Shown: positions 26,335 through 36,872, counted from the first letter of the stretch. The stretch is 64,000 bases of DNA from Bedellia somnulentella (GCA_963576735.1 OY755175.1:15578401-15642400); one strand, 5' to 3'. Notes: a model not told the origin generated them from the letters alone. Made by a program: numbers and translations.

Positions 26335-26479
26335 CGGTGGTGACTGCGATGTACCTTGTGCCTCACGGTGAGACTCTCACCACGCCGTGGTGCCTCGCAG
26401 GGCCAAATCCTAAGTCGCCTTGCAGTACACCTGCGGGATATAATGCCTTAATGCCATTCATAGCCGACACTACACGGCT
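26335..26479 (-). repeat. Repeat family A, diverged head half
   Basis: Reversed head ending catagccgacactacacggc, preceded by aatcctaagtcgcc. The remainder is too diverged to align by eye. Confidence 0.5.
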
Positions 26480-26789
26480 TTTAATTAGTTTATCTCTTTG
26501 CTTTTAGTATTTTCCTTTCTTTTAACTGTTCCTCTCATCGCATTTTAATATTTATCTTTGTCGTATTTTTTCCCTTGTTGTGACTTGTGTGAATAGCAAC
26601 CCTTACAAATATCCGTTTTCATTTTACCCCTCTCCTGCCCATTATGACCTCTGCTGCAGGTTGAGACGGGATCGCACATGTTTAAATACGATATCTGTTT
26701 TAAAACTTCGGCAAAATGGATTTCGAAATTTAAAACGAATGTAATTAATTATATCGAATTAAATTCAAGTTTTTGCAATTCCAAAATAG

Positions 26790-27195
26790 TTCTAAACATA
26801 CATACATACATATACTTTGTAATACATCTTTTATGGGGTTATGTGTAAAATTTTATAATAAAATACCTGATGACATTTTGAATCTAACAGAAAAGAAATT
26901 CAAAGTAATTATAAAACGCAGTCTTCATTACAGTTTTAATGATTATATGATAGATGAAACTGCTTGGTGTCACCAGGGCTCTATTCAGGATATTTCCAGA
27001 CATACACCAATATTGTAATATGACTAAGAAAAGATGTGTGTTGCTGAGTTTCTTACGGGTTCTTCTCGCAACAATACACCTTCCGAATCCGAAGTAGAGT
27101 CAGTAGAGTAAGATTTAACTTATACGTAAGTTTGTGACGTTCAAAAAATAGAGAACAATTCTTTTTATTTTGAAATAAATATTTTTTATCTTTAT
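26790..27195 (+). mobile_element. LINE 3' end fragment (C terminus of an RT ORF plus 3' UTR)
   Basis: 26,835-27,018 reads GLCVKFYNKIPDD, then FKVIIKRSLHYSFNDYMIDE and TAWC. This resembles the C terminus that closes ORF2 of lepidopteran CR1/jockey-type LINEs. The 3' UTR follows (gagtttcttacgggttcttc) and ends gaaataaatattttttatc. It is 5'-truncated. Confidence 0.65.
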
Positions 27196-27200
27196 CTTAT

Positions 27201-27452
27201 CTACTCACGGCTATAAATTTAAAAGCCAGAGCTTCAGAGCTAGAAACTCCAGTCACATTTGGAAGTTGATAGGGGACAAGATGGTGAAATAAAGTATCGT
27301 TGGTGATGGGTCTCCAACCGCATCTCGCAAAAACCACTTAAAAGCCCCATACCCTAAGTCGCAATATATAAAACAAGATATATTATTGCTTAGTCGCCTC
27401 TTAAGACACCCTGTGGGTAGGAAGGGGTACATTCTAAGCCGGCACTACACGG
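27201..27452 (-). repeat. Repeat family A with short internal insertion
   Basis: Reversed copy from ctactcacggctataaat to ccggcactacacgg. About 35 bp (aatatataaaacaagatata and following) are inserted at agtcgc, which is duplicated on both sides. Confidence 0.65.
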
Positions 27453-28018
27453 AGAATAGTGCTAAAATCCTAGAATAAAAAACGCGTTTTTTACGATACA
27501 GTAAAAAGTTGATTATTTCATACTTTACAGTGAAATTTTATATCTATTTCGGTTTTTAGTCGATATTTTTTTTGATTTCTTATAGATATGAATTTTAAAA
27601 TTTTGCTTCGAAGTTCGGATTTTTTACTACTTTCTTTCATACTTTTTCGTCACTGACAAAGCCTTGGGGTTATTACTCTGTCGATCTCGTGAACCTCCTC
27701 GAGATACTCAATTCCCGGTTTCTTCTTCTCGAAACTTCTCGGATTCTGCTCTCACGAGGCCCAAGAGTATTCATCGCGCTTATTCGCTTCAAGTCTTTGA
27801 TAACGGATCGGTTCCATCCCAATTAAAGTTGTGACTCGTGAGTGTATGTATATATAATATACATTTTATAACATCAAAGGCTAAGAACAAGCGATTATCC
27901 CTCAGCTCTAATTGAGCACATATTATGTGTTATAATATTGTATTTACATGCAATTGCTGAGTTAAATTATTTACATTAAATCAAGATGATTTTTAATCGA
28001 TAATTATTTAGCATTTTT

Positions 28019-28160
28019 ACATACATATACTCACGCCACTATATCCCATTGGAGTAGGTAGACTATTGATCGCCAATTTATACGATCCTGGCGAAACTCT
28101 TTTTGTACTTCATACTTCGCACACCTACCTTTTTGAGCACAATTTCAGATAGTTCTGAAT
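28019..28160 (-). repeat. Repeat family C copy
   Basis: Contains atactcacgccactatatcc, gtaggtagactattgatcgc and the distal block cacacctacctttttgagca, which is shared with the copies at 57.1 and 59.1 kb. Confidence 0.6.
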
Positions 28161-29218
28161 AAAGATTTGGTCCAGGTGTCTTTTGTGGTTGTCCTCTATC
28201 GGTTTTACCTTCTACATTGGCTCTATAAATCATTTATCAATTTACAAACATTTATTCTCTCTATGTGCCCAAACCACCTTAACATTCCTTTTTCTATCTT
28301 TGGTAAAGTATTATCTGTCACAAATCACACTATTCCTCACTCAATCACATAACTCTATACTTCCTTGTTGTAAGTATTAAGGAAACCATGTTTTTACATG
28401 AATACGCTAATTATTAATTTGTTTCCTACTATTATTCTCAAATGATATATTTGAATGACATCATATCAAATTTACTGCAAATGATATCATAAAAGCAGAA
28501 GACAGTTATAAACATAGTATTTACCAATTTGGTAAGACATAAACATAAATATTATACCATTTCATGAAATTAGCAAGCAGCTATAGGGGTGTGACAATAA
28601 AAGTCATAAAATTAAAAATAACATTTTAATATTGTGACAAATATATATAAATATACAAATGGTAAAAAAAACATGTATTTGAAACTGAGTTTTATCATAG
28701 CTTTTCCCAACACTATTTCACTTTTCTGCTTACTACCAATTTTATTACTGCTTTAAAGTTTGGAATGTTCAAGTTACAATCAAGGCACTTGTATCTTATC
28801 ATAAAATCAGCTGATATCTTAACATTTCCATTAAAGTGGTCTATTGCACAATCACCTTTTTTAAAGAACTGATTCATTGTATATGCAGGAGCAATAGTTT
28901 GCAAAATCAAGGTGACATTTGCTTGACCTTTCATACATTTACATTAACTAAATAACTGGACAAGCATCACATTATCAAAGTACAACTAAATAAATTGTAA
29001 AACTTGTATCACAGAGTGGATGGATATTATTAAACAGTTGGATACATAACACTTATTACTAAATGGGAACCACCACTTAAATACCACCAAAAAGGAATGC
29101 ATATAACCAAGCAAAATTTAAACAATCAAATTGGAATAAAAATGTAAAACGAGTATAAATAATAAATTAAATAGCCATCACCTTATCTTATTCTAAAGGA
29201 ACTTGAGCATTATTTACT
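28161..29218. other. 3' flank of the G6PD gene
   Basis: AT-rich, no repeat family recognised. The G6PD 3' UTR must lie here; the first reverse-strand AATAAA is near 28,738. A 73-codon minus-strand frame (28,713-28,934, MKGQANVTLILQTI...) is present but I cannot assign it. Confidence 0.4.
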
Positions 29219-30697
29219 TCATGGCTTTTCCCACTTATAAGAACCAGAATATTTAAAGTTGTATTGAGCCAATTTTGCGTCAGCTTCAATGGGGCCTCGG
29301 GATCCATAGACATATGGATAAGGTTTAATATGCTGCTGCTCCAGGGTCTTCAATATAGGGGTAAAGATACGCCAGGCTTCTTTGAGCTCATCACTTCTAA
29401 CAAAATGCATCTGAGTTCCAGTAAACACATCTAAAATCAATCGCTCATATGCATCAGGTACATCCGCTCCTTTATAACGCAAACTGTAGGTCAGATCTAA
29501 CTCAGTTTCCACGAGATCAAATTTATTCATTCCTGGAGACTTGCTCATCAACTTCAAATACAATGCCTCTCCTGGTTGCACTCTTATCACCAGTTCATTT
29601 CTCTGTGTCTTTCCTCCAAATATATCTCCAGGAACATCTTTATACTGTATCCTTACTTCTGCTTTTCGCTCATTTAGAGCTTTCCCACATCTCAAAATGA
29701 AAGGAACACCTTCCCATCTAGCATTGTTGATCCAGAGAGATGCCAAGGCATATGTTGGTGTTATAGAATTCTTGGGTACAGTTGGATCATCAAGGTAACC
29801 CATAGTTTCGTCTCCCTGCCCATTTGGATTACCAACATATTGTCCAATCAATAAATCCTTGAGTTCTATTGGAGGAATATGTCTCAACACTTTTACTTTC
29901 TCGTCACGAATATCATTAGGATTTAGAGAGACTGGTTTCTCCATAGCAATAAGGGATAGAATCTGCAAAAGATGATTTTGCATCACATCTCGTACCATGC
30001 CAAAATCATCAAAGTATCCTCCTCTTCCTTCAGTACCAAATGGCTCTTTAAAAGAAATTAAGACTGAAGCAATGTTCTCTCTGTTCCATGATGGGTTAAA
30101 TATTTGATTGGCAAATCTTATAGTCATCAGATTCTGCACCATTTCTTTACCAAGATAATGATCTATTCGATAAATCTGCTCCTCATTAAAAAGTGTAGAT
30201 AAATGGCTACTTAGTTTGTTAGAACTCTCATCATCCCTTCCAAATGGTTTTTCAATTATCACTCTTGTATAACCTTTAATTGAGACACAAGCATTTCTTA
30301 TATTTACTGTCACATCTTCAAATACTGTTGGTGGAACTGCTAAATAAAAGATCCTATTAGCAACCAACCCTTTCTCACTTTTACTGATGTGTTGATTAAG
30401 TAATTCATAATCCACACGCTTGTCATAATTTCCAGCTAAATAATCGTTCATACGCCAGAATTCTTCAAATTTTTCCTCCTCGCCTGGACGAAGTTTTATA
30501 AACTTCTTACATTTTTCCCTCACTTCAAGTATAGACATTTTGGTACGAGCGTAGCCAACAAATCGAGTGTTTTTAGGTAACAAGTCATCACGGTACAGGT
30601 ACCAAATAGTAGGATAAATTTTCTTTTTTGCTAAATCACCTGATGCACCCATTAAAATAAAAGTATGGGGAAACTGGAAATCGGTTTTATTTTCCAT
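29219..30697 (-). CDS. Zw: Glucose-6-phosphate 1-dehydrogenase, complete and intronless
   Basis: Oxidises glucose 6-phosphate to 6-phosphogluconolactone with NADP+, the first step of the cytosolic pentose phosphate pathway. The 492-residue frame is uninterrupted. The nucleotide-binding motif GASGDLA is at residues 17-23, EKPFGRD near 150, and the substrate/active-site signature RIDHYLGKE at 177-185. [13 protein letters not shown] and [16 protein letters not shown] lie in the C-terminal half. Length is slightly below the roughly 515 residues of the human enzyme because the N terminus is short. All conserved blocks look intact. No intron splits the coding region, whereas many animal G6PD genes are split, so a retrocopy origin is possible. 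It is divergent from USP, with a jockey element between. Confidence 0.95.
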   Translation of the reverse strand: MENKTDFQFPHTFILMGASGDLAKKKIYPTIWYLYRDDLLPKNTRFVGYARTKMSILEVREKCKKFIKLRPGEEEKFEEFWRMNDYLAGNYDKRVDYELLNQHISKSEKGLVANRIFYLAVPPTVFEDVTVNIRNACVSIKGYTRVIIEKPFGRDDESSNKLSSHLSTLFNEEQIYRIDHYLGKEMVQNLMTIRFANQIFNPSWNRENIASVLISFKEPFGTEGRGGYFDDFGMVRDVMQNHLLQILSLIAMEKPVSLNPNDIRDEKVKVLRHIPPIELKDLLIGQYVGNPNGQGDETMGYLDDPTVPKNSITPTYALASLWINNARWEGVPFILRCGKALNERKAEVRIQYKDVPGDIFGGKTQRNELVIRVQPGEALYLKLMSKSPGMNKFDLVETELDLTYSLRYKGADVPDAYERLILDVFTGTQMHFVRSDELKEAWRIFTPILKTLEQQHIKPYPYVYGSRGPIEADAKLAQYNFKYSGSYKWEKP

Positions 30698-31210
30698 GAT
30701 GAAGTTTTAACCTCTAAACACAATTAACTCGAAAAAAAAGTTCCTTACAACTAAATTATCACTTGTCTGTAAAATAGAAAGGTCGATACGATATCCTACA
30801 ACGAATACCACGACCAACCCTTATAAAAATTGTACTTCAAATGATAAATAAATTAAAACAACAAAGACGAAAAATTCAATTCAATAAAATTAAATTTCAA
30901 ATGGTAAGTAAATCATTAACATTTGATTTCTTCTCTCACATAAACGAACTCCATATATTATTGGATAATTTGCTTTTGTTGGATGCTTATTTACCAATCA
31001 GTTTTCAACATTTGACTAATAACCAATGAAATCGTTTGAGTTTCTTATTATTTTGCAAAGAAAACAAGCTATTATTGACATCAATGACTTTGATTTGACA
31101 TTGTGCTTCACCTTTCGGTTGGTGGCATATCATTGGCATGGCATATCTTTAGTTTCTCCAGTTTTAATCACGCTTTTAACCAATGTCATATAAAAATCCG
31201 CGTTCACATG
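30698..31210. other. G6PD upstream region
   Basis: About 510 bp between the G6PD start codon and the target duplication of the jockey element. It should contain the G6PD 5' UTR and proximal promoter. No motif is clear enough to call. The 62-codon plus-strand frame at 30,841 is AT-rich and unlikely to be real. Confidence 0.4.
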
Positions 31211-31221
31211 GTTAAAGCAAA
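31211..31221 (+). repeat. 11-bp target site duplication, left copy
   Basis: gttaaagcaaa, identical to 36,561-36,571 beyond the poly(A). It defines the ends of the jockey element to within one base. Confidence 0.9.
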
Positions 31222-31247
31222 ATCCGCTCCGTGCACTCGTGGTTAAC

Positions 31248-31254
31248 GGTCGTG
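31248..31254 (+). promoter_or_regulatory. DPE-like downstream promoter motif of the jockey element
   Basis: GGTCGTG begins at +27 or +28 of the element, depending on which of two A residues is taken as +1. Drosophila jockey-type elements are known to use TATA-less internal promoters with a downstream promoter element (RGWYV core) at +28. Confidence 0.6.
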
Positions 31255-31858
31255 CGCTATCGCTCGCTCCGTTTTCTATTGTATTGTACTGCGCCCGCGT
31301 GCTTCGTGCCGCATTCCGATTCCGTATTCGTGTTGCGACGATTTGCTTCGTGCAAATCTTAGCTCACGTATTACCGAACCTAGTTTCTAGCGTGGTTTTC
31401 ACTGCGTGACATTTGAAAATCCACAACTGTGGTCGGCAACTGGGTAACCTAACGGTGTCAACAAAGGTTGTCGGGGTGTGGCCCCTAGCACCCGCCTGAT
31501 TGCCCTTCTGGTGCGGCAGTTAATAGGAAGTGGTCGGACTCAGTTGGCCTTGGTGGGTACGCCCTGTAACCTAGTCAACCGTCCGATCCGGCATTAAAGT
31601 TCGTTGTTTCCTTTCCTTTCCCCATCCTTTCCTCGGTAGTGGTTGGAGGTTGTGTGCTGAAAGATTGCGACTCCTCTACACTATCGAAACCGTAGGTACA
31701 CACCCTAGCGGTCATTGTACTTAGACCGAAGGACGTTAGGGCCCACATTAGTAGGCACACATACACTACATTACACACACATTTACACTCACCTACAGAC
31801 ACACACTACTCATTCACATTGATACACCTAACACCGTCCTTCGCCCCCATCCGTAAGG

Positions 31859-33391
31859 ATGGAGGGCTACGACTCGCTTATGGCGAGGCTCGCCGATCTT
31901 GAAAAGATCGTTAATAAGATGAGAGATCTCGCCCCCGAGATCGTCCTACAGGCTGTTCAAGCCATCTCCCCGGCCGACTCTCCGGCATCCCCCGCGCCTT
32001 CGCCAGTTGTACTGGCCGACTCTCCCGAGTCACCATCTGCCTCGTCCGATGATGACTCCGACTCTGAGTCGGTCATCGAATTCCCCACCCGAGCCCTCGT
32101 CCATCGCGAGGCGACCCAACCAGAAGAGGCTATGGACTGCTCCATACCTCTGGGCCAAAGCGATGACGGTTTCACCGTCGTCACAGCCAAGGGCAAAAGG
32201 AAAGGCTCCCGCCGTTCCACGCCGCCGCCGCCGCCAAAGGTTGCTTTATTAGCAACCCCGGCCGCCACCATCCCCGCGAATCGTCGCGACCCGCGCATCC
32301 GCGCCCCCGCGACTCCCGCGACTCCCGCGACCCCCGCCCCCGGCCCGTCTGCTAAGTGGCCACCGCCCGTTTTCATACGGGAGAAAGCCGCATGGCTTAA
32401 AATCTCAGCCGCTTTGACGGCTCTGAAAATCAACTTCACCGCGGCGCGTAACACCGCCGTCGGTATAAAGGTGGATGTCCCATCTACGGACGACCACCGT
32501 AATCTGACTCGCGTTTTACGCGAACAAGGTGTGGGTTACCACACCTATGCCCTCGAGGAGGAACGCCTCCTCAGAGTTGTTGTCCGCGGCGTCCCGGTGG
32601 AAGTTCCCACCGACGCTGTAAAATCCGATTTAGTGGCACAAGGACTGCCCGTCCTAGAATGCCACAGAATGTACGCGAGCCGAGCGCGTACACCATATAA
32701 CATGGTTCTTGTCGTCCTTTCTAAGGACGGCAAAGCCATATTCGATATCAAAACGGTATGCCGCCTGTCCGGCATACGTATCGAGCCGCCTCACAAGCGG
32801 GAAGGCCCCGGTCAATGCCACCGGTGCCAATTATACGGGCACTCGGCCCGTAACTGTCGCGCTCGCCCTAGGTGTGTTAAATGCCTGGGTGACCACGCGA
32901 CTCCCCAATGTTCGCGGACCCGCGAGTCAGTCGACCCGCCCGCATGTGTGCTCTGCAAGAGTGTAGGGCACACAGCTAACTATAAAGGGTGCCCCAAGGC
33001 ACCCAAGGCTAAGAACCAGAGGGGTAAAACCCTCTCCTCTCAGCCCGCCCAGCGCACCGCCGCGCGCCGCCCCGCTGCTTCTCAGCCTGCGCCCGCGGCC
33101 GTAACACCATTGGTGCCCGCCCCCGCCCCCAAGGCTCTCACTAAGAGCTTCGCTGCGGCTATCTCAAAGCCTACAGCAATACCACCACCCGCCGCCCCTA
33201 AGACGCGCCCTACCCCTGCCCCTCAGGCAAAGCCCTCCGTGGGGCCTAACACCAACCCCATAGACATGGACCGCCTCCGTAGCTTCCTTAAGAAGCTAAA
33301 AGAGGCGGACGCCAACGGCGATATGATCGCCAAACTCACCGCCTACTGCGACTACGAGGACATCGTAGCCGCCGTAGGCAAACCGTTCTAA
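31859..33391 (+). CDS. Jockey element ORF1 (Gag-like, zinc-knuckle RNA-binding protein)
   Basis: 510 residues. The first 170 are Ala/Pro/Ser-rich and acidic, low complexity. Residues about 190-315 form a conserved domain of the type that precedes the knuckles in jockey-family Gag proteins. Residues about 318-375 hold CCHC-type knuckles (CHRCQLYGHSARNC, CVKCLGDHATPQC, CVLCKSVGHTANYKGC). A Pro/Ala-rich linker and a short charged C terminus follow. It is expected to bind element RNA and form RNPs. The start is the first in-frame ATG after the 5' UTR. No frameshift is seen. Confidence 0.88.
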   Translation: MEGYDSLMARLADLEKIVNKMRDLAPEIVLQAVQAISPADSPASPAPSPVVLADSPESPSASSDDDSDSESVIEFPTRALVHREATQPEEAMDCSIPLGQSDDGFTVVTAKGKRKGSRRSTPPPPPKVALLATPAATIPANRRDPRIRAPATPATPATPAPGPSAKWPPPVFIREKAAWLKISAALTALKINFTAARNTAVGIKVDVPSTDDHRNLTRVLREQGVGYHTYALEEERLLRVVVRGVPVEVPTDAVKSDLVAQGLPVLECHRMYASRARTPYNMVLVVLSKDGKAIFDIKTVCRLSGIRIEPPHKREGPGQCHRCQLYGHSARNCRARPRCVKCLGDHATPQCSRTRESVDPPACVLCKSVGHTANYKGCPKAPKAKNQRGKTLSSQPAQRTAARRPAASQPAPAAVTPLVPAPAPKALTKSFAAAISKPTAIPPPAAPKTRPTPAPQAKPSVGPNTNPIDMDRLRSFLKKLKEADANGDMIAKLTAYCDYEDIVAAVGKPF

Positions 33392-33429
33392 ACGGTTAGT
33401 CATATCAGCCCGCTTGTTTAGTAGTCTAA

Positions 33430-36285
33430 TTGGCTACACAAAGTAGGATAAAGCCCCATTCATTAAACGTAGTTTTCTTCAATGCCGAAGGCAAAGTACG
33501 TTCCCACAATGAGGAAATAGGCACGTTTCTTAGAGATCATAGTATCGATGTCTTTCTTGTGCAGGAATCCTTTCTGAAACCTCGCACTAAGAATCCCAAT
33601 ATTTCCAACTATAGACTCATACGGACTGACCGAATAGGTAGGCCTGGAGGAGGCACACTCATATATTACAAAAAGACACTACACTGTGTCGCACTCAATA
33701 CACCCGCACTACAACACATGGAGGCCACGACATGCCGTGTAAGCATGTCGGGGCATCCATCCATTGTCATTGCGTCAATTCATCAAACCGGCTCCCAAGA
33801 GGTGTTACGCACCGACTTGGAAGCCCTACTCGCGCTCGGTAGCTCGGTTATTTTGGCAGGTGATTTCAACGCCCACCATCTCAGTTGGAATTCAACCAGA
33901 ATCTGTCGAAACGGCCGGCTATTAGAGAAATTTTCAGAAGATCTCGATTTCGAGATAATTGCCCTAATGACACCCACTCACTACCCAAACAATGTGCTCC
34001 ACACCCCCGGCATCATTGACTTCGCGCTTCTGCGTAACGTAACCTTACGTTTACGTTCCGTAGAAGTTATACACGAACTTGAGTCAGATCACCGCCCTGT
34101 ACTACTATCACTAGGCCCACCCGAACACATCCCGCCCGCCACTCGTCCCAGAATTAACTGGGCGAAATTGACGGACGGCCTACAAACTTACACTTCACCC
34201 CACCTCGACACAATTCCGGATGACATCTCGTCACCGGATGACGCCCGCCGAGCTGTCTGTGCCTTAACAAAGCACCTCTCGGCGGTCGTACAAGACGCCA
34301 CGTCGCAAGTCGTTGTCGATGACTACCATCGCCAACGACTCCCCGACGACATCAAGGAACTTGTTACAGCGAAAAATCGTGCCACTCGCGCTTACGATTC
34401 TTTTCCCTCGCCCGAAAACCGCTCCCGGCTGTGGGCTGCGAAGCGTATCCTTCGGGAGCGCCTAGTCGAACACAGAGGGGAGCGGTGGGATAAGTTCCTT
34501 GGTGATATCCGTCCGTCCCATAACGCCTACTGGGACGTGGCGAGGGCGCTCAAGTCGGACGGCACCGATCTTGGTCTTCCTCCCCTCACACAACCGAACG
34601 GCCTACCACCGGCCTTCGAAAACGATGAGAAAGCGGAATGCCTGGCTGAGAGTCTGGAGAAGCAATGCTCTCCGAGCTCTCAGCCATGCGACCCACTTCA
34701 CATCGAGGCCGTTGACAAGTTAGTCAACGACCGCGCCTCACTCCCTCTCCTCGATGATCTCGAACCGATCACCGAGGACGAGGTGAAAGACATCATTAAA
34801 CACCTCAGACCCAGAAAGGCCCCGGGGCCCGACGGCGACGGGCTGACTAACAGGGTCCTTAAGATCCTACCACAACACATCATCACACTACTCACAATCA
34901 TACTTAACACATCACTCATACACGGCATCTTTCCAGACTCATGGAAAGATGCCGATGTGATAGGTATATTCAAAGTCGGAAAGCTCCGCACCGATCCCAC
35001 GAGCTATAGGCCTATCAGCCTATTAAGCTCGTTAGGAAAGATCTATGAGCGACTAATCCTCGCTAGGATCAGACATTACTTGCACACTAGCGGCATTCAG
35101 ATACACGAACAATTCGGGTTCAGGGCTCAACACTCATGCGTCCAACAAGCACATCGCTTTACCGAGCATGTGCTCGATGGATTCAATGACACATACATCA
35201 AACAGACGGGCGCCGTCTTCTTTGACGTGGCTAAGGCATTTGACAAAGTCTGGCATAACGGTCTGCTATACAAGCTATACCAGATCGGTATGCCAGACAA
35301 ACTCGTGGCTATAGTCCGCGACTACTTGTCGGATCGCCGATTCCGCTTCAGAGTGGAGGACGCCCACTCACAACACCACCCCATACACGCGGGAGTCCCC
35401 CAAGGCTCTACGCTCTCACCCACACTCTTCAATATATACACTAACGACATCCCGCGTACCCCGCTGGTGGAGTTAGCACTCTTTGCAGACGACACACTAC
35501 TCTACACGAGTCACCCCAACCACAACTTCATACGGCTTCGCCTTCAGCGAGCCGTAACACAACTCGGAGAGTGGTTCAGGAAGTGGCGGATCGAGGTTAA
35601 TCCCTCCAAAAGCGCAGCCATGCTCTTTCGGAAGGGAGGCGCCTCACACGATCCGCCTCCGCCTGTTCAACTCTTCAGTACACCTATTCCGTGGGTGAAA
35701 AAGACCAAATACCTCGGTATTGTCTTTGATCCCCGGCTTACATGGTCACACCACATCAAATACATTCGCAACAAGGCCTCATTCGTCCTGAATAGGCTAT
35801 CACCGATGCTTTGTGCTCGCAGTAAGTTACCACTGCGTCACAAAGTTACACTATACAAAACATGTATACGCTCGGTCCTCTCGTACGGTAGTGTTGCGTT
35901 CGCACACGCCAGAGAGGGCTTGATACACCGCCTCCAGGTGATACAGAATAGGTTCATGCGCAAGGCGGTAGGGGCGCCTTGGTATGTTAGGAACTATGAT
36001 CTCCACAGAGACTTAGGACTCAATACTATCAGGGATCATTTCAAACAAATCTCACGTAGATACTTTGATAAGATCCCTGATCACCCCAACCCCTTACTCC
36101 GAGCCTCGCTCGATTACTCGATTTCCCCGGACGCCGGGATTCGACGCCCACGTAGTGTGCTCTCGGATCCCGACGACGACATCACCCGCGAGCTCGAGGC
36201 CTCAGGGGCCACCGGCGCTCGCGGTCACACCAACAACTACTATCACTCCAGACACCGACCCCGCCGGCGAGGTCGTAGAACCTAA
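33430..36285 (+). CDS. Jockey element ORF2 (endonuclease and reverse transcriptase)
   Basis: 951 residues, uninterrupted. The APE-type endonuclease occupies about residues 1-225: NVVFFNAEGK, LVQES, GDFNAHH near 143 and SDHRP near 218. Reverse transcriptase blocks follow: RKAPGPDG, YRPISLLSSLGKIYE, FFDVAKAFDKVWH near 597, GVPQGSTLSPTLFNIY near 656 and the catalytic FADD near 684. The C-terminal region has AHAREGLIHRLQVIQNRFMR and ends in an Arg-rich tail. All catalytic residues I can check are present. It starts 38 nt after the ORF1 stop, so separate initiation or reinitiation is needed. The enzyme would nick the target and prime reverse transcription in place. Confidence 0.92.
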   Translation: MATQSRIKPHSLNVVFFNAEGKVRSHNEEIGTFLRDHSIDVFLVQESFLKPRTKNPNISNYRLIRTDRIGRPGGGTLIYYKKTLHCVALNTPALQHMEATTCRVSMSGHPSIVIASIHQTGSQEVLRTDLEALLALGSSVILAGDFNAHHLSWNSTRICRNGRLLEKFSEDLDFEIIALMTPTHYPNNVLHTPGIIDFALLRNVTLRLRSVEVIHELESDHRPVLLSLGPPEHIPPATRPRINWAKLTDGLQTYTSPHLDTIPDDISSPDDARRAVCALTKHLSAVVQDATSQVVVDDYHRQRLPDDIKELVTAKNRATRAYDSFPSPENRSRLWAAKRILRERLVEHRGERWDKFLGDIRPSHNAYWDVARALKSDGTDLGLPPLTQPNGLPPAFENDEKAECLAESLEKQCSPSSQPCDPLHIEAVDKLVNDRASLPLLDDLEPITEDEVKDIIKHLRPRKAPGPDGDGLTNRVLKILPQHIITLLTIILNTSLIHGIFPDSWKDADVIGIFKVGKLRTDPTSYRPISLLSSLGKIYERLILARIRHYLHTSGIQIHEQFGFRAQHSCVQQAHRFTEHVLDGFNDTYIKQTGAVFFDVAKAFDKVWHNGLLYKLYQIGMPDKLVAIVRDYLSDRRFRFRVEDAHSQHHPIHAGVPQGSTLSPTLFNIYTNDIPRTPLVELALFADDTLLYTSHPNHNFIRLRLQRAVTQLGEWFRKWRIEVNPSKSAAMLFRKGGASHDPPPPVQLFSTPIPWVKKTKYLGIVFDPRLTWSHHIKYIRNKASFVLNRLSPMLCARSKLPLRHKVTLYKTCIRSVLSYGSVAFAHAREGLIHRLQVIQNRFMRKAVGAPWYVRNYDLHRDLGLNTIRDHFKQISRRYFDKIPDHPNPLLRASLDYSISPDAGIRRPRSVLSDPDDDITRELEASGATGARGHTNNYYHSRHRPRRRGRRT

Positions 36286-36453
36286 CACTAATTTTAGAGT
36301 CACACCAGACTCAACTAGAGTCTATTTTATTTTTATACTCACCCTATCCGACTTAGCTTAGGTACACTCCTTTTCGCCGCCAGGGCGGCCTTCAGCCGCC
36401 CGGCACCAAAAGCCAAGGTGACGCCGCACAGGCCGCAGGGCCAGCAGCACCGA

Positions 36454-36540
36454 ACCGGTGGGGTTTTAGTCGGTAAAAGTCCGACATACCCCCGTCGCTC
36501 TCTCGAGCGACGGGGGATCCATGAAGATTTCCCCACCGGT
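36454..36540 (+). other. Folded 3' end of the jockey RNA
   Basis: The outer stem accggtgggg / ccccaccggt (36,454-36,463 with 36,531-36,540) encloses two hairpins: gtcgg/ccgac (36,469-36,473 with 36,481-36,485) and a perfect 12-bp stem cccccgtcgctc/gagcgacggggg (36,489-36,500 with 36,505-36,516) with a TCTC loop. It directly abuts the poly(A) and is a plausible reverse-transcriptase recognition structure. Confidence 0.7.
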
Positions 36541-36560
36541 AAACAAAAAAAAAAAAAAAA

Positions 36561-36571
36561 GTTAAAGCAAA
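36561..36571 (+). repeat. 11-bp target site duplication, right copy
   Basis: gttaaagcaaa immediately after the poly(A), matching 31,211-31,221. Confidence 0.9.
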
Positions 36572-36745
36572 TTATAAATTATTATTTTTTTGCTTTTTAA
36601 TCAGGCCAATATGGACTATGTCAAAATGCAAAATACATAGTGAGTAAGGAAGTTGGTCCGGTTTTTAAACCTCAGTTCAGCACCAGCTGGTAGATTGAGA
36701 GTAATCGAATCGCTTACCTTAGCCTTCATTCACCTTCATTCATAG

Positions 36746-36872
36746 CACCAACCTTCATTTTGCCATCTTTTCCCCTCACAACTTTCCAAAGGTGGCTGAG
36801 GAATTTCTAGTTCCTTAGCTCTGGCTACCTCTTCTAGGGATTTATAGCCGTGAGTATATGTTTATGTTTATG
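36746..36872 (+). repeat. Repeat family A, 3' half
   Basis: From caccaaccttcattttgcc to gccgtgagtatatgtttatg. 5'-truncated. Confidence 0.7.

Larger units (their letters stand above)
31222..36560 (+). mobile_element. Full-length jockey-clade non-LTR retrotransposon
   Basis: About 5.34 kb: 637-bp GC-rich 5' UTR, ORF1 (Gag-like), a 38-nt spacer, ORF2 (endonuclease-reverse transcriptase), 3' UTR and a poly(A) tail ending at 36,560, flanked by an identical 11-bp duplication. Both ORFs are open, so the copy is young and possibly competent. It is plus-strand, inserted between the divergent G6PD and USP genes. The GC-rich coding region contrasts with the AT-rich flanks. Confidence 0.93.

Noticed and set aside
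28713..28934. 73-codon minus-strand ORF behind G6PD
   Set aside because: Could be a small gene or a terminal exon, but I recognise no domain; most likely in the G6PD 3' UTR or spacer.
31957..33977. Antisense and overlapping ORFs across the jockey element
   Set aside because: Shadows of ORF1 and ORF2 in GC-rich sequence; only the Gag and EN-RT frames show domains.
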